Shown one piece after another: positions 1-13,448 of a stretch of DNA of 64,000 nucleotides. The DNA is from Physcomitrium patens (lineage: Eukaryota; Streptophyta; Bryopsida; Funariales; Funariaceae), in contig NC_037255.1 of NCBI RefSeq assembly GCF_000002425.4, forward strand, positions 5,958,063 to 6,022,062, written 5' to 3'. Made by a program: the position numbers and the translations under genes. How positions within the stretch are numbered: position 1 is the first letter of the stretch; every line of letters begins with the position of its first letter. A model generated the notes under the pieces. That model saw only the letters and a list, made by a program, of their open reading frames with translations, was not told the origin of the DNA and did not search any database.

Positions 1-1430
1 TTACAAGCAAAGTAATTGTGCTTTGCCCTTCAGAGCTTGTGTGATTCATACGCCACATGTTGAAGGTCCCTACCAAAGTCTTGTTGAAGGACCGCTCCAA
101 TAGCAAAGTCGGAAGCATCAATGTCAAGCGTACAAGGGAGATTAAGATCATATGGTTGTAATATTGGAGTAGTAATAAGTGCCTCTTTCAACTTATCTAA
201 GATATTTTTTTACTCCATACAAATAGGGCACCTTTCTCCAGTAGGTTTTTCAATGAGGCAATAATGTGAGCAAATTGTCGAAGAAATCAGTGATAATATC
301 TAGTAAGGCCTAAAAATAAGCAAATTTTAAAAGTATTTTTGGAATTTGGCCAATCTTCCTTTACTTTTATCTTATTTTGTTCCATACACACACCTTCAAA
401 GGACACCATATGCTCCAAAAAGGTGACTTCTAATTTCTAAAGTTCACATTTTGATTGCTTGCAATAAAAGCAACTATCTTGTAATTGACACAGTATCTCT
501 TGTAGGTATTGCTCATACTCTTCAAGGATTTTATTATATATAAGTATAACATCAACAAAGATGAATACATATTTATCCAAAAGAACTTGAAATAATCTAT
601 TCATTTGATTCATAAAAGAGGCCGGAGCATTCGTAAGGCCAAAAGATAAAACCAGCCATTCAAAATGGCCATAGTACATACAAAATTCTATCTTTTCTAC
701 ATCCTCTCTTGTAATAGGTATTTGCTAATGGTCGCTCCAAAGATCCAATTCACTAAAGATGATTATACCTCAAAATTGGTTAAGAAGAACATCCACGCAT
801 GAAAGTATATATGTATTTTTAATAGTCTATTTATTGGGTCCTTGATAGTTGATACAAAGGCAAAGTCATCTATCTTTCTTGAGTGCAAAGAGTACAAGTG
901 CTCTCTATAGTGATGTTGTTTCTTGAATGAGGCTTTTCTCCAAGAGGTCATTCAATATCTTCTGCTACTCTTCAAATTCTTTTGGTGATAGGTGATAAAT
1001 TGGTCGACTTCTTGGTTTAGCTCCAAACAATAGTTCTATTTGAAAAAAAATACCTTGATTAAGAGGTATGCCACTAGGCAGGTCAGTTGAAAAGATATCT
1101 TGATATTTTTGTATGAATTGCTCTATCCATTCTATTCCTTTGGCTATCCTTTCTACCATTGATGCAAGATTTGTAACCACCATGTATATCGGTTGCTCAT
1201 ATTGTATTTGTTTCTTCATGAAGGTTGTTCCTATGAGTAAGTCTTTGGTTATAGATTGTCTTTCCTCTTCAATTGATGTAGAGGTGCAAAGAGTCACTTT
1301 GTGTCTTCCATCTTTAAAAAAGATTGTCTTTGTTATCCAATCAACTTGCTTATTTTTCATCTCTAACCATGGCATACCAAGGATAACATCATACCTTAGC
1401 TTTGTCACCTTGAATCTCTCTTAAAATATA
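1..1430 (-). mobile_element. Family H Ty3/Gypsy pol fossil, running off the left edge
   Basis: On the minus strand the protease-like end of a Gypsy polyprotein lies around 1408-965 (a D-V-I-L-G-M-P-W-L motif typical of the protease-RT linker, then the segment just before reverse transcriptase). Reverse transcriptase follows around 679-437 (F-G-L-T-N-A-P-A-S-F motif). Order and strand agree with one element transcribed right to left whose remainder lies outside the window. It is broken in several places and old. Its sequence differs from families A, B and F, so I keep it apart. I see no LTR for it here. Confidence 0.75.
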
Positions 1431-1559
1431 GGCATCAGTGCAATGAGATATGCGGTAAATGGGAAGGTTGCTAGTAATATATTAGTTAATGTAGGCAAAT
1501 CTATTTAGAAAATCATGGATTTGAATGATTTAATTGATAGTATATCTGTACATATATAT
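1431..1559. other. Junction between fossils H and F
   Basis: A short AT-rich stretch joining two fossils of opposite orientation. I recognise no LTR end, gene or target-site duplication in it. Confidence 0.3.
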
Positions 1560-2696
1560 ATTACAAGGAATTAATGTGAAGCATTCATAGAAGAAAAATA
1601 AAAAAAAGGTGAAAATAATAAAAAACCATGAAAAGAGCTACAAGAGGAAAAAAAAACATGATGACAAAAGAATCCTATGTATTATGAAACAATAGGGAAT
1701 ATTTCTACAAGAAAAAAGAAAATTATAAAAAAAAAATCAAACATTCCTGATTATAAATTGTAATTAGATATTAAAGCAACAACAATTTTTAAGAAGATTT
1801 TAGAAGAACTCATTGTAAATGGCAAGGTAGAATTTACATATAGAAAAGTTCTTAGAATAGCAAAGAGAAAATTCTATGAAGTCATTATCGATATTATTAA
1901 AGAAAAATGGTAAATTATGGATGAAAATATGGCTTCAAATGCTCATGGAATAAGAGTGATGATAGATGAAGAGAATAATGATTATGCATATGGAAATATT
2001 TCATATATAAGGATTATGGAAGAAAAAGAAAAAATCCAAACTTTGAGACATTATTCTTGTAGTCATTTGGTAAGAAAAATAATGAAGATATTGGTGAAGT
2101 AGGAGAATTTAGAGGAACTTATTGTGGCATTAATTAATCATGGTTTAGAAATCAATTTGATATCAAAGAAATTGTATGAAAGAAAAAAGTGGCCGATTAA
2201 CACAAAGCATGAGTGGATGATTTAAATAGCAAATAGTTTATAAGGAGAATTATATGGAGCATGTCCAAATATAAAGGTTACAATAGGAGATGTTAGTAAT
2301 GAGTAAAATTTCTTTTAGTAAGATATGTCTATTTATCGTATCATTTTAGGACAAACTTATATTATAGCTACTTGCATGGAAACAAAGGTTATAGACAATG
2401 GATCAATATATGCTCAAATTAGAAGTCAAGATGGAATAAGAATAATACAATTTTTGATGGTATGTACTAATCATAAGAAAAATCATAGGAGTTTGAAAGA
2501 GCAATCTTTACGAAAGGTTATTAGAGAATTTAGAGATGAGTATATCAAGGATTTTCACTACATGCTATTGTAAAGCAAGGTCGCAATGATAAAAGGGGTG
2601 ATGACTTTCCTCTTATTAGAAGAGATGAGGCTATTATTGTATTATTATAAGATGGATATATTTCATTCAAAAATATAAATAATTTTGAAAGAATAG

Positions 2697-2731
<35 letters not shown>

Positions 2732-4535
2732 GAGTTAGAGAAATATGAAGTGCTAGATGAAAATGAATGCATATTGGAGATGTTTGAAGAAAGCAACTTT
2801 AGTGATACTATGGGTGAATTATAAGTATTATTGGATTTGGATTTTGAGGTTGATGATAAGATAGTAAATGTGTAATCTAAGGAATTTTATAACAAGGTGA
2901 AAGAATATGTTTATAAATATGATATGAAGGTGGAAACTAAGTACAAGATTGTTGTCAAGAAGGTTAAATCAATGGCATTACTACTACTATTAGATTGTGA
3001 GAAAATTATTGAAAGGATTTTTATGCAACCCAATTTGAGAGAACCAAAGAAAATAGGACATGAATTTAAAGATAATTTGACATTAGATGAGTTGAAGGTT
3101 GGATGCGAGGACTTTTTGATATAAGATGAGGAAAGATGTTTTAAAGAGATGTTTTTTTGACATAACAAGGTATTTGCATTTGAACCAAATGAAATAGGAT
3201 GTGTGAATCCAAGTCTAGTGGCACCTATGGTTATTTTCATGATTTCTTATGAACCATAGAATTTAAGGCCAATTCTGGTTCCAAAGGTCCATTTGCTTGA
3301 ACTTGTTGAATGACTCAATGAGAAGATTAAGATAGAAATTTTAGAACTATCTATTGTACCATATTTTAATCAATGGTTCATAATACCTAAAAAAAATAGA
3401 ATATTGAGGTTTATTCAAGCCATGCAACCAATAAATAAGGTAATTATTAAGAATATGGATTCTATTCTAATAGTAGCTAAATTTATAGAGATATTTATGA
3501 GAAAAGAAATTTACTCTGTGTACAATCTTTATTCAAGATATGATCAATTTTAATTGGCAATACAAAGCAAAGAATTGATAACTATGAAATTGCCATTAGG
3601 ATTGATCAAAATGTGTATATTATTATGAGGAGCTACAAATTTTGTGGCATATATGATGAATGGAATACATAAGGTATTAAGAGAATTTACTCTAAATTTA
3701 ATAATACCTTTTTTAGATGATGTATCAATTAAGGGATATGAAGATCAAAGAAAAGATAAAACATTAGATTCAAAGGAATATAAGAAGTTTGTGGTAGATC
3801 ATATGATGATTTTGACAAGATTTTGATAAGATTAGAAGAAGTGCATTTAATCTCATTGGAAATAAAATCAATATATAGAATAAAAGAAGTTTTGGTCGTA
3901 GGACACATTTGTAGATCATATGGATGCAAATCAAATATCAAAAAGATTGATATTATTAAAAAGATGAAAGAATGTGCAAACACAATAGAAGTTCAAAGGT
4001 TTTTATGAGTATGTATTTTCTTTTATATATAGATACCTCATTTTGTACATGTAGCAAATCTATTATAAGAATTGTTATAAAAGAATCAAAAATTTCATTG
4101 GAAAAGACAACAAAGAAAAGCTATGAAAAAAATTAAAAGAAGTTCTTTCATCACCTCCAACTTTAAAGAAAGTAAATTATAAATGTAGAAGGTCACTAAT
4201 ATTAACAGTTGATGCAAGTCCAATTGAAATAGGTTGGATAGTTGGACAAGATCATGAATAAGGAAATAAATATATAATAAGATTTGGAATAAAAGTTTTA
4301 AATATTACACAAAGGACATATGCACAAATTAAAAAAAAATTATAGGATATAGTAATAGGTATGAAAAATAAAAAAGAATACTTAATTGGTCCTTTAGTAG
4401 TTATAGAAATAGATTTTTTATTCTTATTAGGCATAATAATTAATTTTTCTACACAAAATATAGAAATGATAAAGTGGATTGCATATACAAAGTTCACAAA
4501 TTTAGAATTCAAGCATATTTTGAAAGAAGACAATA
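1560..4535 (+). pseudogene. F element, gag end to RNase H (left half)
   Basis: Fossil coding region of element F. The gag end and protease part (about 1765-2480) matches the corresponding part of A1 on the other strand, for example N-H-G-L-E-I-N-L against D-H-G-L-E-I-N-L. Reverse transcriptase lies about 3270-4060 (P-F-L-D-D-V-S-I-K-G motif) and RNase H about 4130-4535. Many breaks; no functional product is expected. Confidence 0.7.
2699..2728. repeat. AT microsatellite in fossil F
   Basis: AT dinucleotide run of about 30 bases inside the left half of F. Confidence 0.85.
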
Positions 4536-5085
4536 TGTCAAGAATATAAATCTTGAAGAAAGACAATCTTCAATACATTCTTGCATCATTGAAGAGAACT
4601 AGAAAGTCACTCAAAAGGTGATGGAATATCAAACTAGAATGGCTATTGTCAAAAATAAGAAGACTAGAAAGTCTTAGAATAAGACTAAAGATTAGAAAGG
4701 CATTGGTAAGAGTGAAGAAGGCTTCACTCTTACCTCTATATATATTTTTAACTAAGAGCTATGTGGCGATGTCTTATAGAACCTCCAAAATATGTGGACT
4801 TTACTAGCCACATGTCTTAACTTGCAAGGCAAGTTATCTATGTATGTGCCACATAATTACCTTATTCTATAAGCTACTATATAGAGTTAACTTGTTCCAC
4901 AAGCTACCAATACGTGGTAAGCTTATTGGCCAAGTTTCTAACCTATAAATACATCCAAAGTCAAAATTGTATCTATAAAGCTTCTAGAAAGCTTCTCTAG
5001 AAGGCATTATGAAATTAATCTATATTTATGTACTTTTATCTAATTATATAAGTAACTATTGAATTATATATATATGTCTGTGACA
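4536..5085 (-). repeat. B1 3' LTR
   Basis: About 550 bp. Read on the minus strand it opens TGTCACAGACA at 5085, just after the purine-rich AGATGGGATAA tract, and ends at 4536. It aligns along its length with the B LTRs at 23,360-25,238, 35,227-37,076, 43,304-43,840 and 46,273-46,824. Confidence 0.8.
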
Positions 5086-6901
5086 TTATCCCATCTTCTA
5101 GGGATGAATTCCATGAGGAGCTATGACCAACTTTCATCGAACTTTACAATTTGTCATCATAGTTTGAATAGATGTCATCATTGAAAGGCTTCAACCTTTT
5201 TTGTTGTATTTGCAAGATTCTTTACTAACTCCCATGTGCATTCACTAATATCATATCTATACCAATCAATAAGATATTCCAACCTATTTTGACGTCGCCT
5301 TGAATCTAAAACTTCTTCTAACCTATTTTCACGTCGCTTTGATTATTATCTACTTCTATAAGAAGATGTGGTATTTGTCTTCTTCCTAAGATATTCACTA
5401 TCTTATACAGCTCAAAAAAAGATACATAATATATAAGGTGGATCTTCATAGACTCTGATAGATATAATCGATAAGCAACAGGATTCATTTGTTCAAATAT
5501 AAGAAAAGGTCCTAGCCAACGATAGTCCAATTTATCACAATAACAAGTATTCTTAATATTGTGACGAAGTAATCATACCTTGTTACCCACATTGAATTGT
5601 GGTTGCTCCTTATAATAGACATTTGCATTATTCTTTTGTCATTCTTGAGCTTCCTTTAATTGTATCTTTATTGTTGCATGTAGCTTTGACAAATAATTTG
5701 CTAAATCTTTCATTATAAGATTATCAACTTTTGAAAAGTCAAAAGTATCAAGACGTGGATAGTAACCATAATTGGCAAAAAAAAAGTGTTTATTGAATAG
5801 AAGAATGTATCAAATTATTGTATGCAAACTCTACAAATGGAAAAAATTGTTCAATCATCTTGATGATAGTTGATGGTACACCTCATATACTACTCCAAAT
5901 TTGATTCACTCGTTTCATTTGCTCATCAGTTTGAGGATGAAAAGCCAAAGAGAGCTTTATATCTACTTTTAGAATCTTGAATAAGATTCTTTAAAATCTT
6001 GAAACAAATTAAATTTCCATAGTTGATATAATATCTTCTAGCAATCTATGATAGAGATAGATATTGTTAATGAAAAGCTTGGCTATTTCTTCACCTGAAA
6101 TAGATTTTGTACATAATACAAAATGTGCAATTATAGTGAAGTGATCTATAATTATAAATATAGAATCATGTGAACACGAGACCAAAAGATCTGTGATAAA
6201 ATCTATAGAAACAGAATTCCATGATTGCTTTAGAATAGATAATAGTTGAAGCAATCCATAAGATCTATAGCAAAGAGTTTTGGATCTTGAATAAGTATCA
6301 TATGATTGTACAAAGTCTTTTATCACCTTCCACGTTTGTGGCCACCAAAAATCTCTAGATATAAGTTGTAAAGTCTTATTGTATCCAAAATGTCTTGTTG
6401 TTGGAAAGTCATGACCTGCTTAAAGAACACATAAACGTATTTCTCCTTCTAAAATATATAGGCATCCTTTGAAATAGAGAAGATTGTTCTTAAACTTAAA
6501 CTTTGAAATATCATAAGATTTAGAAGAAAGATTCTTGACATCATGAACAAGAGGATTAAATGACATACTTAATTGGATTTGCTTAATAAAAGTTGAATCA
6601 ATAGTCAATGTTGATTTTATTGTCCAAAAATAAAAATACTCGGACTTCAAGAGAATCATTCTTTGTTGATCAAAAGATGCATCTCTTTTTCTTTGGTACA
6701 AGATAAGAATGTCTAGAAAAGGCATCTAATGGACCTTGTTATTTTTTGGGTCAATGAGTGATCTTGAAATTGAATCTGGATAAAGACATGCTCCAATTAG
6801 CTTGACGACCATTCAAAACACATGTTGACATGAAGTACTTGAGGTTCTTATGATCTATTTATAAAATGAATGGACTTAAAGTGCCTTCTAGATAATAATG
6901 A
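5086..6901 (-). pseudogene. B1 integrase, C-terminal chromodomain and RNase H end
   Basis: Fossil coding region. From right to left: the end of RNase H (about 6890-6730), the integrase core (about 6326-6009, with the D-F-I-T-D-L motif) and the integrase tail (about 5530-5318). A chromodomain follows at about 5340-5160, recognisable from R-L-E-Y-L-I-D-W and the C-T-W-E motif. The chromodomain places family B among the chromoviruses. Several breaks. Confidence 0.75.
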
Positions 6902-8769
6902 TATCATGTTGTAACACGACTATATGATAAAAATATAAATAGAAAAGATTTATTAATATTTAATTATTTTGGATATTAGACACAGTGGCCAATTTCAGTG
7001 CCAATATTCAGGGGCCAATTAATGTCACCCCATTGCAAGCTGTACCATCGAACATAACAATAGCGTATGCTCTACCAGCGTCATCAAACCAAGTATGTTC
7101 CGTACCAACGGGATGACAAGGATCATTTTCTAATCCTACATGGAACAAGCCTAGTAGGTATATATCGATGGAAATACCCAATATGCCTGATGGAAGTTGA
7201 AGAAGACTACTTCATTGTTTTCGTTGCAGATAGATTGGTCATTATGCTAGTAAATGTCGCAATCCTAGAGCCAGTGATAATTACATGCCAATGTGTGGAA
7301 ATAGCAAGCAATCGGGGCATACTTATCAGCAATATAATACTCCGTTCAATTTTAATAATCGGGATCAGCAAATCCATAGCTAGGGAAAAATTGAGGGGAT
7401 AAATCGAGGTCCTCAAGATTCTTTAGTAAATCAAGTAGAATAAGTCCGAGCCGTTTTTATCAAGAGTTGGCAAAAGAAAAAAGGATCAATTCAATATTCG
7501 GGTGAGTCTGATGTGAAGGGCCAATTTATTCTAATTACAGGGATATCCAATCCAAGTCTTAGTATGGACTTCTTACCCAATATGAGACCTGACTTGGTTG
7601 GGCAATCCAATGAAGTCTCGAATATGGAGGCTTCAGTTTTATTTGAAGTTGTTTTGTTTTCTATGCCATTTCAAAGAAACGTTCTTTCCGTAGAAAGACT
7701 TCTTAGAGGAGAGAATTCCATGGAAGCGGGTCTGCTATTCCAATACGGAGTCCTGGGCAGAAGAATAGGAAATCTCACGGAGTTAAAGGAAAGGAGAAGA
7801 AAAAGAAGGGGGTATTTGGAGATTGGAATTTTGGGGTTGAAAAGCTAGCTTCAAGCTCCTTCAAAAGGTATAGAATTGGATTTCATAGGATTTGGGAGGA
7901 CTTTGCAATCGTTGCTCAAAATCAATGTTTGTATTGATGAATTGGATTTTTGCAATAAAGTATAGGCTAGTACTCTTGATTGTTTTTCAAAATTGAAGAG
8001 ACATCTGTGGTTGAAATTTTAAAGGAGTCTAGATGGTTGAGTATATTAAGTGCATATAAAAATTTGTGTTAATCTTACGGTATAAATAGAAGATATTTGA
8101 TCATTAGTACAAAGAGATATCAAAAGTTGGCATATTAGAGTTGTTTAGGATTTTTATAATATCTGAGATCTATCGGCTGGAATAAGGTGAATTTTGACAT
8201 GATAAGTCAAGGACTCAAATGCGGAGTTACACACAAAGTTTGAATGAGAATTAAAGGTCAGAGAAGGAAAAATTACAAGTTAAAGTTCGTCATCAACCTT
8301 CTAGGCGGCGGTCAAGGGACTTCAACGTGGATTTACGGTGTTTTCTTGCAATTTATAAGTTGGATTGGATTGAACTACTTAAGCATTTACAAGACTTATA
8401 AAGACACTAGTAATAGAAGTCTCATAACAATCGGATGGTCAGATTGAAAATTACAGCTTGTCGAGGCTCACTGTCTAGGGTTAGGATTTAAAAAAAAATA
8501 AAAAAAATAAAAAAAATAAAAAATAAAATAAAATAAAAATAAAAATAACAAATAAGAAAAGAATTTGTACTTATAATATCCAAAAGCTATTAAAAAATAG
8601 TATTCTAAGCACTTTGTATTGGGATTAAGCTTTTATATTGAAATCCAAAATAGTTTGTGTTTAGATAGTTGAAACCCACTAAACTACTTAGATACTTACA
8701 AAATATCATTTTATCTTCTACAATTAGGTGTCCAGTGCATTCTCAAGCTAGATAGCATGTAATACAATA
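6902..8769 (+). repeat. C element left (5') LTR
   Basis: About 1.87 kb. It begins TATCATGTTGTAACACGAC, a G-to-A drifted form of the family start TGTCGTGTTGTAA, and ends TGTAATACAATA. The last ~1.1 kb aligns with 21,433-22,530. Parts of the middle (around 7640-7740) are distantly related to the A LTR (20,570-20,660). An A-rich AAAAAATAAA stretch lies near 8490-8550. Small open frames inside it are not genes. Confidence 0.75.
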
Positions 8770-8773
8770 TAAG

Positions 8774-8791
8774 TAGTGAACCCAACATGAA
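8774..8791 (+). other. C element primer-binding site, tRNA-Trp type (drifted)
   Basis: Four bases after the LTR the sequence TAGTGAACCCAACATGAA matches the complement of the 3' end of plant tRNA-Trp (remembered as TTCACGTCGGGTTCACCA) at 15 of 18 positions. All three differences are G-to-A changes. It aligns with the undrifted site in A1. Confidence 0.65.
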
Positions 8792-8918
8792 AGCTTGAGG
8801 TGGAAGGTATTGGATTTCATTTATTTTCATTTATATTTTATGGAGAATGAGAATAAAATTTTTGAAGGAGCTTCAAGTGGAGCTTCTTCTAAAGGATAAG
8901 GTATGTACATGGATCCGT

Positions 8919-10319
8919 TGTTGTATTACGTGCTTTCCTGCTCGAGAACGCATCAGACGTCTGGCTGTAGAAGGTAGTATGGAGATTCTCCAATAGTCAA
9001 GCAGTCTATCAGTTTTTGAATGTTAGAATATAAACGACTGCAAGAATACACCGTAAATCTATACAGATGCTCCTTCGACTGCTCGCCAAAGTCCTTTTTG
9101 TCCCGGCCGATAGGTCTCTAAATGTTACAGAGAACCCCGAACAACTCAAACTGTTAATCTTCGATACCGCTTTGTACTTAAAATCTTGTATCCACTGACT
9201 GTCTTATTAGATTAATCCAATAAATTTCATTCACTCCGCATACTCAATCCTATAGACACCCTTTTAATTCTTCAATCTCAGACGTAACTCAATTTCACAA
9301 AACAGTCAAGAGTAATCAAACCCACTTCATTAAAAATCTCGATTCACCATTACAACACTGACTTCAGCAACGATTACCTCAGTCTTCCCAAAACCCTATG
9401 AAAAAAAAAATCCAATTCTCTGTCTTCTTTCCCCGCCCGAAGCATGAAGCTCCTCTCCCCCGATCTTCAAAAACCTCTAATGAAATCGCACTAGTAACCT
9501 TGAAAAGAGCTTGAAGCTAGCTCTTCGATCCAAAAACCTCAATCGGAGAAAAAAACCTCCAAAAAACTTATTCTCCCCCTAATCTTATCCTCTAAATTTC
9601 TTCAATCTTCCATCTTGGATCCGAAATTGGCTCCCACTGTCAGAGCTTAGATCCGAAATTGGCTCCCGTCGTTAGAGCTTTCTCCTCCGTTTTTACCTTT
9701 AAGAGATCCATTTACAGAAAACAACGTTCTTTGAAACGGCACAGAGAATAGGACAGCCTGAAACAGAATCGAAACCCCGTACTCGGATCCACATTGAGTC
9801 GCCCGACCAATTCAGGTCTCATATTGAGTAAGATGCCCGTAGTAACCTGGATATTCACGTAATTGGATCAAATTGGTCCTCGCGTCAGATTGGCTAAGAG
9901 GCCCGTAGTAAGACCTAGATGTTCGCGTAATTGGATCAAATTGGTCCTTCGCGTCAGATTGGCTGAGGCCCGTAGTAAGACCTGGATTTTCCCGTAATTA
10001 GACTGCATTGGGTTGCCCGACCAATGCAGGTCTCATATTGGGTAAGAGGATCTGGATTGGATTCTTGAAATTGGATCCAATTCGCTCTTCAAACCAGGCT
10101 CACCTTTCGTGTAAATTGGTCCTCTCTCTTCCTGCTAACTCCCGTTATTGGAATCGAATGGAGCATTTCAGTATGCCCCGGTTGACTGTAACGGGGTGAG
10201 TGAACCTGGCCACTGAGTATTTGCACTAGAGTTGGTCGTTGCTGCCAATATTCGAGGTAACTGAACATTAATAAAATTCCCTTTTCTTTACATTTTCACG
10301 GTATACTCGTGTTACAACA
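8919..10319 (-). repeat. A1 3' LTR
   Basis: About 1.40 kb. Read on the plus strand it opens TGTTGTATTACG and closes CGTGTTACAACA; a further CAACA at 10,320-10,324 probably belongs to the LTR. The adjoining internal sequence, read on the minus strand, is the purine-rich GTTCAGAGGGGATGGA, a polypurine tract. Confidence 0.85.
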
Positions 10320-10533
10320 CAACATCCATCCCCTCTGAACCTGTGCATCCTTCGGTATGCACCAATTTACCCAATTGCTATTTGATTCAGAATATATCCT
10401 TTACGTCTTTGTCATGTTCGTCTTCGTCACCTTCATTATCCAAATCACTTTCATCTTCTTGCTGCAGAATCTCTATACCTTCATTATGATCTTCCATATT
10501 CATCTCTGCGTGTCTTCGTTTAAATATTTTTAC

Positions 10534-13028
10534 TCACTTCTCTGCAATTGGTATTTTCAATTTTGTACCATCTAACTCCCGTAATGAGTAAGTAACATTA
10601 TCATGAACAGTTGTTACCACATATGGTCCAAACCAACGTTTTGAAAATTTTTGCAAAGTACTATGTTGATTATTCAGACTATTATCATAAACAAGTACCC
10701 AATCACCTTCCTTGATTGCTTTTGGTCTCAATCGATGTTGCTTATCGAATCGAGCCTTGTTTTGTAACCTTGCTCTTTTTAACCTTTCCAATGCTATCTG
10801 CACATCTTCTGTTCTTTGCTCCAATGCTATCTGCACATCTTCCCATTTAAATCGGTAACCCTTGCTTAACAGTTCATATAATGGATCCGCTATGTGAGCA
10901 AAATGAAGGACCCAGATTCAATAAAATACACATGCACCCAAAAACCTACGAACCTCTGTTAAAGAATCACAATCTTCTTTCATCCTTCCAATTGCATCAA
11001 CTTTAGTCAGATCTGGTTTTCTTCCTTAAGATCCACATAAATGTCCAACAATCACAACCTCTCGTACTTCAAATACGGACTTCATATCCGATAATGTAAG
11101 ATGAACTTCTCCAAGCCGAGTTAAAATCTTTTCACAATCTTGTATGTAATCAACAACATATTTGCAACAGCCCCTCGTATCTAAAGTTTCATCCTTGTCT
11201 CCTTCTCTGCACCCTTTTATAGGAACATCATCCAAAAAAGGCATAGTCTTTTCTGGAATAAAATCTCTCAATACCTTATTCATCCCATTCATCATATGCG
11301 CAACTGAGTTGGTCGCGCCTTGAAGAAGAGTGCACATTCTAACCAATCCAAGTGGTGTCCTCATAGTTGTCATATCCCTACTTCCTTCGGCAAGTTGAAA
11401 TTGATCATAACCTGAATACAAGTCATTCATTGAATAGATCGCCCTTCCAGCAAACGCCTCAGTAAATTCATCTACAATAGGTCTAATTCCTACATTCTTG
11501 ACAATTACTGCATTCACCGGTTGCATATCTTGAATAAACCGTAGTGACCCATTCTTCTTAGGTACCGTAAACCTTCGACTAGAATACGGCGCAAACGAGG
11601 GTTCCAATATTTTCATCTTTATCTTTTGTTTTAATAGCTCAACCAATTTAGGTAAATGTGCCCTCGGTACTGGAATCGGTCTTAGATTCTAAGGTACATG
11701 TGGTACAGTGAAGATAACCATAGGTGTTACAATATTTGGATCCACACATCCAATTTCATGAGATTCGAAGGCAAACGATCTACCTTGTTTAGCTAATATC
11801 TTTTTGAAGAAAGAAATTTCCTCCGGTAATAAAGAACCATCAGAACCAATCTTCAATTCTTCAAAAGTCTCTTTAGTAAACTAGTATCCTGTACTCATTG
11901 GATCTCTTAAACTTGCTTCTTTTGATGCTTCTCCCATTTGGTCTTTAGAATCTTCAGGTAATTGTCCGGCAACAGGCTTTACCTTCTTATCTGTCATTTT
12001 ATATCTCGTCTCTACGATGACTTCTGGTGCTTGAAAAGATTCAAGTATGGTATAAACCTTTCTTGAATGAATCTCAACAATCTTATCATTATCCCCTAAC
12101 CCAATAGATGTAATCAATTCCAATGAATCTTCTAGTCCATTTTCTTCATAAACACCTAAAATCCTCTCATCATCTTGCAATGTACCTAACTTGCGTAATT
12201 GTCCTTCAATATCATATAATCTTTTTCTTTCTTTTCTTTTAAAATCATCAACTTTCTTATATATAATATTTCCATTCTCCAATATACCAATAAAACTCAC
12301 ATCAAAGGCACCTTCATCTCGCGAGAGTACCTCCTCTTTTGTACCTCCATAATCTTGCTTTATAGTGGTACCTCCCCAAAATCCTTAAATCCTTCAACAA
12401 TCTTTGGCAATGGTTTTTCCTTCAATCTATCTCGATTCCGTTCATGATTACGAGGTACTGTTAGAAATTATACAGCTTTCCTCCCATCTTCACTCCGTAC
12501 CCTTGCGTAAGCAGAACTATCATCAAGTACTTTTGTTTCCATCCGTATTGCCGTGATATAAGGTTGCCCAAAAATCAACGGATAAGACGTTGTATCTTGA
12601 ACGAAGAAATGTTGCTCCGTCGCAACATCCCCAATCCGAATTTTGACATCTGGACAAGCTCCATATAATTTACCCCGTGTGTTATTAGCCGCTCGAATTG
12701 TCCATCCATTTTCCATATCAATTGGCCATTTTTGCTTCTTATAAAGATCTTTAGACATGAGATTTATTTCCAAACCATGGTCGACTAAAGTAACTATTGG
12801 TTCTTCTATATCTCCTACCTTCACCAATACCTCAGTAGTTGCCCTTGCCCAATGCTTTTGAGTATAATGGCTCAAAGTTTCCATTTCCTTATCTGTATAA
12901 TCTTCAAAACATACTCGTTGATTATACCCATTCTTTTCATTTGTTGGTTGCTTGTAATCAATATCAACCTCTTCTTCTTCTTTATATATTCTTGCATCAA
13001 TAGCATGACTCATTCCAGTTTCACCCAT
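10534..13028 (-). pseudogene. A1 pol region
   Basis: Right to left: an aspartic-protease-like segment (13,028-12,468, with D-H-G-L-E-I-N-L), a linker (12,300-11,881), reverse transcriptase (11,646-11,026, with P-F-L-D-D-V) and an integrase C-terminal tail (10,836-10,534, W-F-G-P-Y-V-V). It pairs with the same domains of A2 on the opposite strand. It is incomplete compared with A2. Confidence 0.75.
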
Positions 13029-13448
13029 TAATTGCCTCTTTCACTTAATACTGTCGATGATAATATCATGAAACTCCTTCTTTGTAATTTCCAAGACTTC
13101 TTTCAATTTGAATTTCACCTTAGCATTTAATATACGTTCTTCCAACACCCCTTTAAAATTTGTTGCCACTTCAATGTCAAAAAGTAGCTTATAAGAATTT
13201 GATTTGACCTTATCTTTTGTCTATTTTTTTTTTTCTCCCAATGATGCTGAGGTATCCTTTACAGGCAATTCTTGTGAAGTTGCCTCCTAAGCCTTGTCTC
13301 CTCGAGTTTGCTTCTTAGAAGAATTTCCTTCTCTAGTATCATCAAAATTTCCTCGTCTCTTTTCTTCCATCAAAGCTTCATGTTGGCTCTTAGCAATATA
13401 TGCATGAACTGAAAGAGACTCAACAGGATCCTCCCAACCTATTCTACC

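Noticed and set aside
7067-7848. Two 111-residue open frames
   Set aside because: They lie inside the C LTR, which is repeated at 21,433-22,530. LTR sequence, not genes.
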